A stretch of DNA of 64,000 nt from Paenibacillus durus (GTDB taxonomy: Bacteria > Bacillota > Bacilli > Paenibacillales > Paenibacillaceae): NCBI RefSeq assembly GCF_000756615.1, contig NZ_CP009288.1, positions 2,232,001-2,296,000 of the forward strand, in the 5' to 3' direction. The position numbers and the translations under genes were made by a program. The notes below the pieces were generated by a model that was not told the DNA's origin, did not search any database, and saw nothing but the letters and a program-made list of their open reading frames with translations. Positions 42,923-53,015 of this stretch are shown in pieces; within the stretch, counting starts at the first letter, position 1, and the number at the start of each line of letters is the position of its first letter.

Positions 42923-44251
42923 TTGAAAAAGAAAACAAAATTGGCCATAAGCACACTGCTTATCGCCGGCCTGTTGGCCGGATGCGGAAATAGTGGAGGG
43001 GGCAACAGCTCGGCAGAGGGAGATTCTTCCGGGACAAAGAGCGAGAAGGTAACGCTTACCTTCTGGAGAAACTCTGGTAACGATGCCGAGAACTCGGCGT
43101 ACGATAAATTGGTGGCTTCCTTCAATGAGAGCCATCCCGACATCAAAGTGCAGATGAGCCCGATCCCTTATGCGGATTACGATACGAAGCTCAGAACGTC
43201 CATCGCTTCGGGCAACCCGCCGGATATTCTGGCAATCGACGCTCCGAACATGGCTTCCTACGCGCAGGCTGGCGCTCTGCAACCGCTGACGGAATACTTT
43301 AAAAAGGACGGCAATCTGGAAGATATTCCGGAGTCCACCATCAAGACGTATACTTATAAGAACGAGATTTACATGGCGCCGCTGACCGAATCATCGATCG
43401 CCTTGTTCTACAACAAGAAGATGTTTGAAGCTAAGGGTATTCCGCTTCCTTCCAAAAATCCGGATGAGCCGATTACCTGGGATCAGGTGCTTGACGCTGC
43501 CAAGAAGCTGAATGATCCGGGCAATGGCGTCTACGGCATCGACCCTGCCATGGGCTTCGGCAACGCGGGCGGAACGGCTTACTTCAAATACCCGATCATC
43601 TGGCAATTCGGCGGTGATATCATGAGCCCGGACGGAACGACCTCCAAAGGCTATCTGGATAAACCGGAAACGAAGAAGGCGCTGCAGTTCTTCTCGGATC
43701 TGTACAACAAGTCCAAGGTATCCTCGCTGGAATATCCGCCGGACCCTTTCCCGAATAATCAACTTGCCATGACAATCGACGGTTCCTGGTCGCTGGGCAA
43801 CTATGCCGAGAAGTTCCCGAACTTCAAGCTGGGCGTTGATTATGACATCGCTCCGCTGCCTAAGGAAACGCAGCAGGCTGTTGCGAACGGAAGCTGGGCG
43901 CTGGCCGTCTCCGCGAAGAGCAAGAACCCTGAGGCCGCTTGGCAGTTCGTCAACTACGTAACAGGAGCGGAGGGTGCGAAGACTTACTGCTCGAGTACCA
44001 AAGATATTCCGGCCCGCTACTCGGTAGCCAAGCAATTCCCGGAACTCAATGAATATCCGAAGAACGTCTTTGTCGTACAGAACCAAAAATACGGCAGACC
44101 GCGTCCGATTACGCCGATCTTCCCGCAAATGTCCGAAGCGGTTAACAAGATGATTGAAGAAGTGACGATCAGCGGACGGAATGTCGATGCAGCCGTCGCC
44201 GATGCCATCACTAAAATCGACAAGGCTTATGCCGATCTGCCGCAAAAATAA
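42923..44251 (+). CDS. Sugar ABC transporter solute-binding lipoprotein (fructan locus)
   Basis: A 442-residue extracytoplasmic binding protein. The lipobox is LLAGC after KKKTKLAISTLLIAG. A Gly/Ser linker leads into the mature fold VTLTFWRNSGNDAENSAYDKLVASFN, typical of family-1 sugar-binding proteins. The start is TTG with GGGGAGGA four to five bases upstream. It is the first gene of the locus that includes two GH32 enzymes, permeases at 50.1 kb and fructokinase. A fructo-oligosaccharide ligand is inferred from that context. A hairpin follows and may reduce read-through into the kinase gene. Confidence 0.87.
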   Translation: MKKKTKLAISTLLIAGLLAGCGNSGGGNSSAEGDSSGTKSEKVTLTFWRNSGNDAENSAYDKLVASFNESHPDIKVQMSPIPYADYDTKLRTSIASGNPPDILAIDAPNMASYAQAGALQPLTEYFKKDGNLEDIPESTIKTYTYKNEIYMAPLTESSIALFYNKKMFEAKGIPLPSKNPDEPITWDQVLDAAKKLNDPGNGVYGIDPAMGFGNAGGTAYFKYPIIWQFGGDIMSPDGTTSKGYLDKPETKKALQFFSDLYNKSKVSSLEYPPDPFPNNQLAMTIDGSWSLGNYAEKFPNFKLGVDYDIAPLPKETQQAVANGSWALAVSAKSKNPEAAWQFVNYVTGAEGAKTYCSSTKDIPARYSVAKQFPELNEYPKNVFVVQNQKYGRPRPITPIFPQMSEAVNKMIEEVTISGRNVDAAVADAITKIDKAYADLPQK

Positions 44252-44287
44252 GCTTTAGCCATCGGTGCTTGATAAGAATAGTTACGG

Positions 44288-44319
44288 AAAGAGGCGGCCG
44301 AGTTTTCGGCCGTCTCTTT
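44288..44319 (+). terminator. Strong intercistronic hairpin after the binding-protein gene
   Basis: AAAGAGGCGGCCGA (44288-44301) pairs with TCGGCCGTCTCTTT (44306-44319), with one G-T. There is no T tail, so it may act as a partial terminator or mRNA 3'-end stabiliser and favour high binding-protein expression. Confidence 0.6.
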
Positions 44320-44437
44320 GGCGGAATTAACGATGTAAGAAGTCCGCATTCCTTTTTCATTAATAAAAGACTATACTGATTAAAGTTTAGCGGCACGATA
44401 AGCGAAGATGGGAGTCTTCAGGAGGAGTTGGAATGGT

Positions 44438-46219
44438 ATGTTGTACTCGCTGCGCAGCCGATTAATGCTGTCCTTTTCCATATTGCTGATCATTCCCTTT
44501 ACCGCAGTAGTGTTCATTTTTAGCAGGGAGTCCGCGAACGTGATCCAATCCTCCATTGAGAACTCCACGCTGCAGACGATCGACCAGTTCGCCTCGCATG
44601 CCGGTACGCTGCTTATGCAGATCGAGGATACCGGGAAGCAGGTGCTCAGCAGTCCGTTTACCCAGCAGTGGATTACAACCACTTTAAATGGCGGAAGCTC
44701 CACCGGAGAGAGATACCTGGCGACGCAGCAATTGAGGAATTTTTTCTCATCCTACACCGTCAACAACTCCAATATCATCTCCGTCTCGGCCTTTAAGGAA
44801 GTCGGAGGGGGAATCTGGACGCAGGATAAAAGCTATCTGGAAAGTGATTGGTACAAGCAGTATAGACGCTACAATATCCGATGGACCGGGGCCCACAGAG
44901 ATCGCGACCAGATTGATGAGAGCATGCGGCAGAGCGAGGTGAACAGCCTTGTCGTACCCCTCGTTCAGCTTCAGTCGCTGAACAATATCGGGGTTCTCAA
45001 GATCAACTATCCGACCAGCCTGCTGCGGGACGATATTGACAAAATCCGGTTCGGCAGCAGCGGAAGAGCCTTTTTGCTGACCGGGGAGGGAACCGGCGTG
45101 CTTAATCAGGACCTCGGCGGCAGCAGGCAGGTGCTCAGCGAGGGACTGGCTTATGTGAAGGCGCACTCCGCCGGACAAATCAGCGGAATCTTTCCACTGC
45201 GGCAGAAAGATACGGATTATCTGCTGTTCTACCGCAAGCTTCCTGCACAGAACTGGATTATTATCGGCGAAGTGCCCAAAGCCGAACTGTACGCGAAGAT
45301 CACTCAAATCAAGCAGACGCTTCTGCTTGGAAGCCTTGGCCTGCTGGTGCTTGTCATCGCTGTCGCCCTATGGCTGTCGATCGGGATTACGAAGCCGCTG
45401 AGCGCCATGGCGCGGGCGATGAGGCATGTTAAGCACGGGCGGTTCGACCTTGCCTTGCAGCATATGCCCAAAGTGCGCACACGGCGGAGTGAAGTGCATT
45501 ATGTAGCCAGCGTCTTTGAGCAGATGACCCATCGGCTGAAATATTTGATCGAGACGGAATTCGAGACGGATTTGAGGCGCAAGAATGCCGAATACAAAGC
45601 GCTGCTGCTGCAGATCAATCCGCATTTTTTTAACAACACGCTGGAAATTATCGGCGGTCTGGCAGCGATGAAACGGGAAGATCTGGTCATGGATGCGACG
45701 GAAGCTCTGGCCAAAATGATGAGATATTCGCTTGATCTGGACAGCGATTTGGTGAAGGTGAGCGAAGAAATAGGCTATATCCGCGACTATTTGCTTATTC
45801 AGAAGCTTCGGCACCAGGATAAACTGATATTCTCTATCCACAGCGAACCTGAGGCGGAATCCCTTCATATCGCGAAATTTATTCTTCAGCCTATTGTTGA
45901 GAATGCGGTGAAATACAGTTTGGAAAAAGGTGAAGCCGCAGAAGTGGCTGTGACCTCGGCATTCCGGGACAACCGGCTGTGGCTGACGGTCAAGGATAAC
46001 GGAATAGGCATGCCGCAGGAAATGATCTCAGGCATACTTGCGGATACGGAACTAAAAAGCGGAATTGGAATATTAAACGATAAAGGAAACAGTATTGGCC
46101 TCAGGAACACGCTGTCACGCTGCCGTCTTTATTACGGGGACCTGTTCGAGGTTGCGATTGAATCGGAGGAAGGCGGGGGCACGGCCATTACACTGAAGCT
46201 GCCGCCGATAAGGAGTTGA
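44438..46219 (+). CDS. YesM-type sensor histidine kinase (fructan locus)
   Basis: A 593-residue membrane kinase. TM1 is LMLSFSILLIIPFTAVVFIF near the N-terminus. A large extracellular sensor of about 260 residues follows, then TM2 (LLLGSLGLLVLVIAVALWLSI), HAMP, His_kinase (LLLQINPHFFNNTLEII, phospho-histidine in NPHF) and HATPase (QPIVENAVKYSL, DNGIGM). ATG 44438 follows AGGAGGAG; an in-frame ATG at 44408 lies upstream of that site. Together with the AraC-type regulator immediately downstream it probably senses sugar or a loaded binding protein and controls the fructan genes. Confidence 0.92.
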   Translation: MLYSLRSRLMLSFSILLIIPFTAVVFIFSRESANVIQSSIENSTLQTIDQFASHAGTLLMQIEDTGKQVLSSPFTQQWITTTLNGGSSTGERYLATQQLRNFFSSYTVNNSNIISVSAFKEVGGGIWTQDKSYLESDWYKQYRRYNIRWTGAHRDRDQIDESMRQSEVNSLVVPLVQLQSLNNIGVLKINYPTSLLRDDIDKIRFGSSGRAFLLTGEGTGVLNQDLGGSRQVLSEGLAYVKAHSAGQISGIFPLRQKDTDYLLFYRKLPAQNWIIIGEVPKAELYAKITQIKQTLLLGSLGLLVLVIAVALWLSIGITKPLSAMARAMRHVKHGRFDLALQHMPKVRTRRSEVHYVASVFEQMTHRLKYLIETEFETDLRRKNAEYKALLLQINPHFFNNTLEIIGGLAAMKREDLVMDATEALAKMMRYSLDLDSDLVKVSEEIGYIRDYLLIQKLRHQDKLIFSIHSEPEAESLHIAKFILQPIVENAVKYSLEKGEAAEVAVTSAFRDNRLWLTVKDNGIGMPQEMISGILADTELKSGIGILNDKGNSIGLRNTLSRCRLYYGDLFEVAIESEEGGGTAITLKLPPIRS

Positions 46220-46224
46220 AAGCT

Positions 46225-47841
46225 ATGTACAGAGTTATGCTGGTCGATGACGAGAAGGGCATCCGCGACAGCATCAAAGCCAAGATTAACTGGGAAGATG
46301 CGGGTTTTCAGATTGCGTATGAGGCATCCGGAGGCGGCGAAGCGCTAGACTTGCTGGAAAAGGGTCCGCTTCCCCACCTTCTTCTCTCCGATATCCGTAT
46401 GCCGAAAATGAACGGTATTGAGCTGATCTCGCTCTGCAAGGAACGCTATCCGGGACTGCGTACAGCCGTACTGTCGGGTTATTCGGACTTCGAATATTTG
46501 AAGGCGGCTATCCAGCTTGGCGTCAAAGACTACCTGCTCAAGCCCGTCGCCCGGGGGGAACTCACCGAGATGCTCGGCAGAATCGCCGAGGATATTCGCT
46601 CTGAGCAGGAGCGGCTCCGCGCTTCGGAACAGGAGCGGCATCAGAAGAATGAACAGCTGCTTATGCTGCAGGAGCACTATTTACTGCAGCTGGTTAAAGA
46701 TGAATGGTACAGTCTCTCCGCCGTCAAGGAGCGGCTGCAGCAGCTTCAGCTCGCTCCTCTGGCAGCGGACGGCTTTAAAGCCCGTTTTGCCGCGGTGGAG
46801 ATGCGGGTTCCTCCGGACAGACTCGGTGTGAGCCGGGAACGCAGGGACCTGATGAACCTCGCCTTCCAGATGCTGTGCAGGGAGACGGCTTCGCGGCGGG
46901 AAGGCATCTATCCGTTTCCGGAGATTGCCCACTCCTCTATGATGTATTTCCTGATCATGATGGAGGACGGCAAGCCGGAGAACAGCGCGAAGAAATTCGT
47001 CGCCGAATTGAAACGGAACATCTCCGAATATTTGAATGTGGATAGTGTCGCGGGAATTGGGGAGAAGGCGGAAGGATGGGACGCCCTGAAGAACGGCTAT
47101 GCCTCCTGTATGCTGGCCTGGAGCCGGAGCACCGTGCATGAGCACAAGGAGAGCGGGCAGACCGGGCTGCTGGAGCTGACGAATGCTTTTACGCCCGAAA
47201 TGGAGCGCAGGCTGGTCCAAGCCATCGAAAATCTCGATATGCCGGCATTCCGCCGTCAGCTGCAAACCGTTTTTTCCACGGAACGGGATACGCCGGTATT
47301 TGCTTTTACATTCCTGGCCCTTCGGATGCTGCTGCTGTTCAGTTCGGTGGCTAAGAAGTTCGAGCTGGGCGACTCCTCACTGCAAAAACATTTATGGAAC
47401 TGCCAAATGACCATATCGGATTATCAATCCAGAGCAGGGATTATGGGGCAGATCGACGAACTGGCCGGCCTTGTTATGGAAGAGGTCAAGAAGACGCGCT
47501 TTTCCAGCGGCCAGCATATCGTGGAGGCCGTCCGCCAATACGTGGAGGAGAACTTCTGTTACGAGCTGAATCTGTCCTCCCTGGCAGATATGTTCCATTT
47601 GAACGAAACGTATCTATCGGGCCTGTTCAAGCAGCATGTGGGAGTTACGTTCAGCGATTATGTTACAGGTCTGCGCATCGCAAAAGCCCAGCAGCTGCTG
47701 AAGGAGAACGAACTGAAGCTGACGGATATCGCGATGCTTGTCGGCTATTCCAGCTCCAGCTATTTCAGCACCGTCTTCAAGAAGGCATGCGGCAAAAGCC
47801 CGAAGGAATACAGGGAAGATTATTTATTGAACATGCGGTGA
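46225..47841 (+). CDS. AraC-type two-component response regulator (YesN-like)
   Basis: A 538-residue regulator. The receiver (VMLVDDEKGIRDS, phospho-acceptor in LLLSDIRMPKMNGIEL, KDYLLKPV) is followed by a long middle region and a C-terminal AraC double helix-turn-helix (NLSSLADMFHLNETYLSGLFKQHVG... DIAMLVGYSSSSYFSTVFKKACGKSPKEYR). ATG 46225 follows AAGGAG overlapping the kinase stop, so kinase and regulator are coupled. The likely target is the weak-35 promoter before the first GH32 gene. Confidence 0.93.
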   Translation: MYRVMLVDDEKGIRDSIKAKINWEDAGFQIAYEASGGGEALDLLEKGPLPHLLLSDIRMPKMNGIELISLCKERYPGLRTAVLSGYSDFEYLKAAIQLGVKDYLLKPVARGELTEMLGRIAEDIRSEQERLRASEQERHQKNEQLLMLQEHYLLQLVKDEWYSLSAVKERLQQLQLAPLAADGFKARFAAVEMRVPPDRLGVSRERRDLMNLAFQMLCRETASRREGIYPFPEIAHSSMMYFLIMMEDGKPENSAKKFVAELKRNISEYLNVDSVAGIGEKAEGWDALKNGYASCMLAWSRSTVHEHKESGQTGLLELTNAFTPEMERRLVQAIENLDMPAFRRQLQTVFSTERDTPVFAFTFLALRMLLLFSSVAKKFELGDSSLQKHLWNCQMTISDYQSRAGIMGQIDELAGLVMEEVKKTRFSSGQHIVEAVRQYVEENFCYELNLSSLADMFHLNETYLSGLFKQHVGVTFSDYVTGLRIAKAQQLLKENELKLTDIAMLVGYSSSSYFSTVFKKACGKSPKEYREDYLLNMR

Positions 47842-47889
47842 GGCGTTTTCGCGCTGCTATAGACCGCTGCTTGTCTATAATCAATAGGG

Positions 47890-47930
47890 CCGTACCCTAA
47901 GCGGATGAACCGCCGGGGTGCGGTTTTTTT
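47890..47930 (+). terminator. Terminator of the two-component genes
   Basis: CCGTACCC (47890-47897) pairs with GGGTGCGG (47916-47923), with an inner GCGG-ATGAA-CCGC hairpin, then seven T. Confidence 0.85.
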
Positions 47931-48059
47931 GCTGCTTGAAAACGGCTTTTTGCCGTCTGCTCCGGCTTGGCGGCAAGCTGGACAACCGTCCGGCAAGCGG
48001 GTCAAAAAATTGCAAGTTAATATCCGATGATATTGAAATTTTTAAGTCCGCCGGTCGTC

Positions 48060-48065
48060 TACAAT
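48060..48065 (+). promoter_or_regulatory. -10 element of the GH32/permease operon
   Basis: TACAAT, 54 bases before the first GH32 start, with only a T-rich -35. A weak -35 fits an activator-dependent promoter driven by the AraC-type regulator upstream. Inference. Confidence 0.35.
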
Positions 48066-48118
48066 GAAATCGTACAAGGAGAAGCTTATATTTTGAACCC
48101 AAGATAGGAGAAGACGGC

Positions 48119-49987
48119 ATGAGCGGAAAAACAAATAAGCTATTATGCCTGATGGCTCTGGCTCTGGTTATGGTGGTGTCGGGCTGCGAAAAGGGAGGCT
48201 CGTCCAAGGGCGGAGAGGCGGAACGTGAAAGCACGCCAAATGAAGTAACGCCGGCGCCTTTCAAATTCAGCCAGGACCCGAATTATTACACCGAGCTGTA
48301 TCGGCCGCAGTATCATTTGTCACCGGAAACGGGCAATTTGAGCGATCCGAACGGAATGGTCTTTTTCGAGGGGGAGTATCACCAGTTCTACCAGAACAGC
48401 GGACAGTGGGGGCATGCGGTCAGCACGGATCTCATTCATTGGCAGCATCTGCCGGCAGCGCTGCTGCGGGATTCGCTCGGAGAGATTTGGTCAGGCAGCG
48501 CAGTGGTGGATTGGAAGGATACGAGCGGTTTTTTTGACGGCAAGCCAGGCCTGGTTGCAATATTCACCCATTTCAAGGGCGGATTGCAGTCGCAGAGCCT
48601 CGCCTACAGCTCCGACAGAGGCCGGACGTGGACCAAGTATGAAGGGAATCCCGTCATCCCGAACCCTGGCCTCAAGGATTTCAGAGACCCGAAGGTGTTC
48701 TGGTATGAACCTTCCAAATCATGGACGATGGTCGTCTCTGTGGACAACAAAGTCAGGTTCTATTCCTCGCCTGATCTGAAGAAGTGGGAGATGACCGGCG
48801 AGTTCGGAGCGGATCAAGGTTCGCATGTAGCGGTATGGGAATGCCCGGACCTGTTCGAGCTTCCGGTTGAAGGCACGAAGGAGAAGAAGTGGGTGCTTGC
48901 AGTGAGCATCGGCAACAACGCGGCGACCAAAGGCTCCACTGCGCAGTATTTCGTCGGTTCATTCGACGGCAAGAACTTCACGAATGAGAACGAGCCCTCC
49001 AAGGTGCTCTGGACCGATTACGGGAAGGATTTCTACGCTGCTGTCTCCTACTCCGACATTCCCGAAAGCGATGGCCGGAGGATTTATACAGGCTGGATGT
49101 CCAACTGGCGTTATCCCTTCAATATGCCAACAGATTCCTGGAAAGGCAATATGTCCGTGCCGCGCGTCCTGACGCTCAAAGAAGTTCCGGGAGAAGGCTT
49201 AAGGCTTGCGCAGCAGCCGGCCAAGGAACTGGACGCTCTTCGGGGCAAGCTGGTGGAGATACCGGCGCAGGAGCTGGCTAAGGGAACCAACCCCTTTGCC
49301 GGGCTGCTGGGCACGTCATATGAGCTGGATGCGGCTTTTGATGTCGGAGCCGATGCGGAATTCGGTATCAAGGTAAGAAAAGGAGGCGGACAGGAGACGG
49401 TCATTTCCTACAAGGCGGCTTCCTCCACCCTGACGATCGACCGAAGCAAATCGGGAGACAGCTCGTTTGAACCGGGCTTTGCCGAGAAGGTGGAAGCTCC
49501 GCTGAAGCCGGAGAACGGGACCGTCAAGCTGCGCCTCTATGTGGACGAATCCACGCTGGAGGTGTTCTCGGGAGACGGCACCACGGTAGTCTCAAGCATT
49601 ATCTTTCCGGATACCACAAGCAGCGGCCTGGAGCTGTATCTCTCCAAAGGCAGCGCCAAATTGGAAAGCGCTGCGTTCTATCCCTTGAAGTCCGTATGGC
49701 GGGACGAAGCGCCGGATGGAACAAATCCGCTGCGGGTTGTGCTGAATAAATCCAGCGTAGATGTGCCGGCCGGCGGGAGTGCGCAGGCCATCGCGGGAGT
49801 GCTGCCATATACCGCGCCGCAGAAGCTGGTCTGGGAATCATCCGACGAGACGGTCGCAAAGGTTGTGAGCGACGGAGGAACGACGGCGGTCGTCAAGGGA
49901 ATCAAGGAAGGGCAAGCGGAGATCAAGGCGCGGACTCCGGACGGCAAAATCTTTTCCGTGCTCAGCGCATTCGTTTACAAGCCGTAG
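48119..49987 (+). CDS. GH32 fructan hydrolase, lipoprotein (levanase/inulinase-type)
   Basis: A 622-residue surface-anchored enzyme. The lipobox VVSGC follows a hydrophobic segment. The GH32 five-blade propeller has its three acidic motifs: D76 in LSDPNGM (nucleophile), D190 in FRDPKVF and E241 in WECPDLF (acid/base). A C-terminal beta-sandwich (to about residue 525) is followed by a bacterial Ig-like (Big_2) domain with VDVPAGGSAQA...WESSDETVAKV. It would release fructose or short fructans at the cell surface for the ABC system. AGGAGAA precedes the ATG. Confidence 0.93.
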   Translation: MSGKTNKLLCLMALALVMVVSGCEKGGSSKGGEAERESTPNEVTPAPFKFSQDPNYYTELYRPQYHLSPETGNLSDPNGMVFFEGEYHQFYQNSGQWGHAVSTDLIHWQHLPAALLRDSLGEIWSGSAVVDWKDTSGFFDGKPGLVAIFTHFKGGLQSQSLAYSSDRGRTWTKYEGNPVIPNPGLKDFRDPKVFWYEPSKSWTMVVSVDNKVRFYSSPDLKKWEMTGEFGADQGSHVAVWECPDLFELPVEGTKEKKWVLAVSIGNNAATKGSTAQYFVGSFDGKNFTNENEPSKVLWTDYGKDFYAAVSYSDIPESDGRRIYTGWMSNWRYPFNMPTDSWKGNMSVPRVLTLKEVPGEGLRLAQQPAKELDALRGKLVEIPAQELAKGTNPFAGLLGTSYELDAAFDVGADAEFGIKVRKGGGQETVISYKAASSTLTIDRSKSGDSSFEPGFAEKVEAPLKPENGTVKLRLYVDESTLEVFSGDGTTVVSSIIFPDTTSSGLELYLSKGSAKLESAAFYPLKSVWRDEAPDGTNPLRVVLNKSSVDVPAGGSAQAIAGVLPYTAPQKLVWESSDETVAKVVSDGGTTAVVKGIKEGQAEIKARTPDGKIFSVLSAFVYKP

Positions 49988-50006
49988 ACATTAAATAAAA
50001 ATAATC

Positions 50007-50068
50007 CGCCGCATGGTAGTACTTCCCTGCACTTCGCGGGGCAGCGGACCCGAAGCGGCGGAAGGATT
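50007..50068 (+). other. Intercistronic hairpin between GH32 and permease genes
   Basis: CCGCCGC pairs with GCGGCGG across about 45 bases that can themselves fold (CCC...GGG). There is no T tail, so it is more likely an mRNA stability or processing structure than a terminator. It lies directly before the permease Shine-Dalgarno. Confidence 0.5.
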
Positions 50069-50084
50069 GGAGATGAGGTAACTT

Positions 50085-51020
50085 ATGTCAAGCACCACAA
50101 CAGCCACTAAACCTCCTGGGGCAAATACTTTACCGAAGAAACGCCGGAGTTCCTTTTTGAACGGCGAAGAGATGACCGCATGGTGGTTCGTGCTTCCTTC
50201 GTTCGCCCTGCTGATGATCTTTGTGTTCTACCCCATGCTGCAGGCGTTCATTATCAGCTTTCAAAATTATAATCTGGTCGGCGGCACCCGAAGCTTTGTC
50301 GGTCTGGACAATTACCGAACGCTGATGACGGATCAATCATTCCTCGCCAGCCTTAGACATTCGTTCTATTTTGCCATCATCGTCATCCCGATTCAGACAT
50401 CTATTTCGCTTGGGATGGCGCTGCTAATCCAGAAAAAGGTGGCCACAACCGGCCTGTTCCGAACGATCTACTTTATTCCGGTTGTTGTCTCGACGGCGGT
50501 AGCCGCGACGGTCTTTAAACTGATCTACAACAAGGAATACGGCCTGCTGAACAATTTCCTGGAGCTATTGCATCTGCCGACGACGAATTTCCTGTCCAAT
50601 CCGGACACGGCGATGAATGGTGTCATCATGCTTGGCATGTGGAAAGCCGTCGGGTTCTTCATGATCATCTTCCTGGCGGGCCTGAACAACATTCCCCAGG
50701 ATTTATACGAAGCGGCTAAAGTCGACGGGGCCAGCAAAATCCAGCAGTTCTTCCGGATTACGCTTCCGCTGCTTAACCGCACCACAGCTTTTGTAGTCAT
50801 CATTACCACGATTGATGCCATCAAGATTTCCGGTCTGGTATTCGTTCTTACCAACGGCGGGCCGAACGGAGCGACTGAAACCGCAGTCTTCTATATTTAT
50901 CAAATGGCATTCAAGCAAATGCAAATGGGCTACGGAACAGCGGCGGCGTTCATCCTGTTCGCGATCGTACTCGTCATTTCGCTGGTGCAAATGAGACTGT
51001 TCCGGAATCAGGATTACTAG
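50085..51020 (+). CDS. Sugar ABC transporter permease (MalF-type)
   Basis: A 311-residue permease with six hydrophobic segments starting at WFVLPSFALLMIFVFYPMLQAFI. The EAA loop is EAAKVDGASKIQQFFRITLPLLNRT. It forms the channel with the next gene and works with the binding protein at 42.9 kb. No ATPase is in the locus; family knowledge suggests a shared MsmX-type ATPase. It lies 12 bases before the second permease. Confidence 0.93.
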   Translation: MSSTTTATKPPGANTLPKKRRSSFLNGEEMTAWWFVLPSFALLMIFVFYPMLQAFIISFQNYNLVGGTRSFVGLDNYRTLMTDQSFLASLRHSFYFAIIVIPIQTSISLGMALLIQKKVATTGLFRTIYFIPVVVSTAVAATVFKLIYNKEYGLLNNFLELLHLPTTNFLSNPDTAMNGVIMLGMWKAVGFFMIIFLAGLNNIPQDLYEAAKVDGASKIQQFFRITLPLLNRTTAFVVIITTIDAIKISGLVFVLTNGGPNGATETAVFYIYQMAFKQMQMGYGTAAAFILFAIVLVISLVQMRLFRNQDY

Positions 51021-51031
51021 GAGGGAAAGAG

Positions 51032-51871
51032 ATGAGCCGTATTGCAAGCTTTGTCAAATATACAATAATGATCATCCTTGCCATTGTGTCGATCATTCCG
51101 ATCTTCTGGATGATATCGGGGGCGTCCCGCCCCTATGCGGAATTGTTCAAATACTCGAACAGCTTCAATATCCATTTGTTCGTGCCGGTGCATCCTACAC
51201 TGCAGAACTTTAAAGACGTCATTTTCAATGAACGCAATCCGTTCCTAACTTACATCGGCAATACGCTGTTTGTGGCTTCCATCGTTACGGTGCTTGTACT
51301 GCTGATCAATGCCATGTCCGCTTTTGCTTTTGCCAAGCTGCGTTTCCGGGGCAAGGGAGTAGTGTTCGCCCTGTTCATGTCAGCCATGATTATTCCCGGG
51401 GAAGTAACGCTCGTGCCTAACTATCTGCTTATGCATAACTTCGGCTGGCTTGATTCTTACAAAGCATTGATCATTCCTTCGATGCTGTCCGTATTCGGCA
51501 TTTTCCTGCTGCGGCAGTTCTTCGCGGAGGTCCCGGACGAAATTCTGGAGGCTGCCAAAATCGACGGAGCGTCCATGCCGCGTACTTTTCTCCGAATTGT
51601 TCTGCCTGCGGCTGTACCTCCTATGATCACGCTGGGACTTATGACTTTCCTTGGCAACTGGGATTCCTATTTGTGGCCGCTGATCGTCATCAACGACGAC
51701 AAGAAGCAGATGATTCAGGTCGCTATAGCCGCGTTCTCCTCGGCAGAGGGAACGGATTGGTCGAAGATTCTTGCGGCAAGCACAATCTCTACTGTGCCGA
51801 TTCTGATTATTTTCTTGTTCCTTCAACGTTATTACATCCAGGGCATTACGATGTCAGGTGTGAAGGGCTAA
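51032..51871 (+). CDS. Sugar ABC transporter permease (MalG-type)
   Basis: A 279-residue permease with six hydrophobic segments. The EAA loop is EAAKIDGASMPRTFLRIVLPAAVPP and the C-terminal YYIQGITMSGVKG is the standard MalG-type tail. GGAGGGA precedes the ATG. It lies 36 bases before the fructokinase gene. Confidence 0.94.
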   Translation: MSRIASFVKYTIMIILAIVSIIPIFWMISGASRPYAELFKYSNSFNIHLFVPVHPTLQNFKDVIFNERNPFLTYIGNTLFVASIVTVLVLLINAMSAFAFAKLRFRGKGVVFALFMSAMIIPGEVTLVPNYLLMHNFGWLDSYKALIIPSMLSVFGIFLLRQFFAEVPDEILEAAKIDGASMPRTFLRIVLPAAVPPMITLGLMTFLGNWDSYLWPLIVINDDKKQMIQVAIAAFSSAEGTDWSKILAASTISTVPILIIFLFLQRYYIQGITMSGVKG

Positions 51872-51907
51872 AGAGGCCCACAAATTAACTATAGACAGGA
51901 GCGTTAA

Positions 51908-52885
51908 ATGATGACTTACGATGCGGTAGCGATTGGCGAATTTTTGATCGATTTTACACCAGGAGGCATCTCTCCGGCGGGTAATCCGCTGTTCGAGCGC
52001 AATGCGGGAGGAGCGCCGGTGAATGTGCTGGCCGCGCTTGCCCGGCTCAGCAAGAGGACGGCGTTTATCGGCAAGGTGGGCAATGATCCTTTCGGACATT
52101 TTCTGCAGGACACGCTGAGAAAGGAAGGGATTGACGACAAAGGCTTGGTGTTCACAGACCGTGCTCATACGACGATGGCCTTCGTCCATTTGGGCGAAGG
52201 CGGGGAGCGGTCGTTTCACTTCTGCCGGCAGCCCGGAGCGGACGAGGCTCTTGCCTTCGAGGAAATCGACTCTTCGCTTCTCGGAAGTGCCAAGGTATTC
52301 CATTTCGGCTCGGTTTCGATGACTTCCGAGCCGTCCCGCAGCGCCACATTGGGCGCTGTAAGGGAAGCCAAAGAACGGGGCGCCTGGATCACTTTTGATC
52401 CGAATTGGCGTCCGGCGCTGTGGCAGGATAACCTGCATGCCAAGCTGACGATGGAAGAAGGTCTTAAGGAGGCGGACGTCGTCAAGGTGTCGGAGGAGGA
52501 GCTATTCTTTCTCACGGGAAAGAGCGAGCTGGAGGCCGGGGCGGAGGAACTGCTGGAGCGGTTCCCGGTGAAGCTTCTGCTTGTGACGCTCGGTGCAGAA
52601 GGCTCCTATTACCGGACCCGGAAGACCGGGGGCAGAGCAGCCTCCTATCCGGTTGTCGCGGTGGACACGACCGCAGCTGGAGACGGCTTCATGGGTGCGT
52701 TCATCGGCACTATGCTGGAGAATGGCCTGCCAGCATGGGAGTGGAGCGACGGGGAGCTGCGGAAGGCATTGGCCTATGCAAATGCGGGGGGAGCTCTGGC
52801 GACGACGCGCCTTGGAGCCATCGCTTCACTCGCCTCTCACGAGGAGATTGAGGAGCTGGTTAAGGGAGCGCCGGTCACAGAGTAA
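51908..52885 (+). CDS. Fructokinase (PfkB family)
   Basis: A 325-residue ribokinase-fold kinase. AIGEFLIDFTP at the N-terminus, the sugar-binding GGAPVNVLAALARLS, TFDPNWRPALW and the catalytic DTTAAGDGFMGAFIG are typical of ScrK-type fructokinases that make fructose 6-phosphate. Its position between the permeases and the second GH32 gene fits intracellular fructose from fructan breakdown. Two adjacent ATG codons (51908, 51911) follow the AGGAG; either may be used. Confidence 0.92.
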   Translation: MMTYDAVAIGEFLIDFTPGGISPAGNPLFERNAGGAPVNVLAALARLSKRTAFIGKVGNDPFGHFLQDTLRKEGIDDKGLVFTDRAHTTMAFVHLGEGGERSFHFCRQPGADEALAFEEIDSSLLGSAKVFHFGSVSMTSEPSRSATLGAVREAKERGAWITFDPNWRPALWQDNLHAKLTMEEGLKEADVVKVSEEELFFLTGKSELEAGAEELLERFPVKLLLVTLGAEGSYYRTRKTGGRAASYPVVAVDTTAAGDGFMGAFIGTMLENGLPAWEWSDGELRKALAYANAGGALATTRLGAIASLASHEEIEELVKGAPVTE

Positions 52886-53015
52886 TCCATCGCTGCGGCT
52901 GGCTCTAGCGGCTGCATACGGATAACATGCCGTCCAAATTTATAACAAGGCAACAATGCAAGGCCGAGGCGGCGAACGTCCGGTCTTGCTCATTTGATAT
53001 TAAAGGAGCGAATGT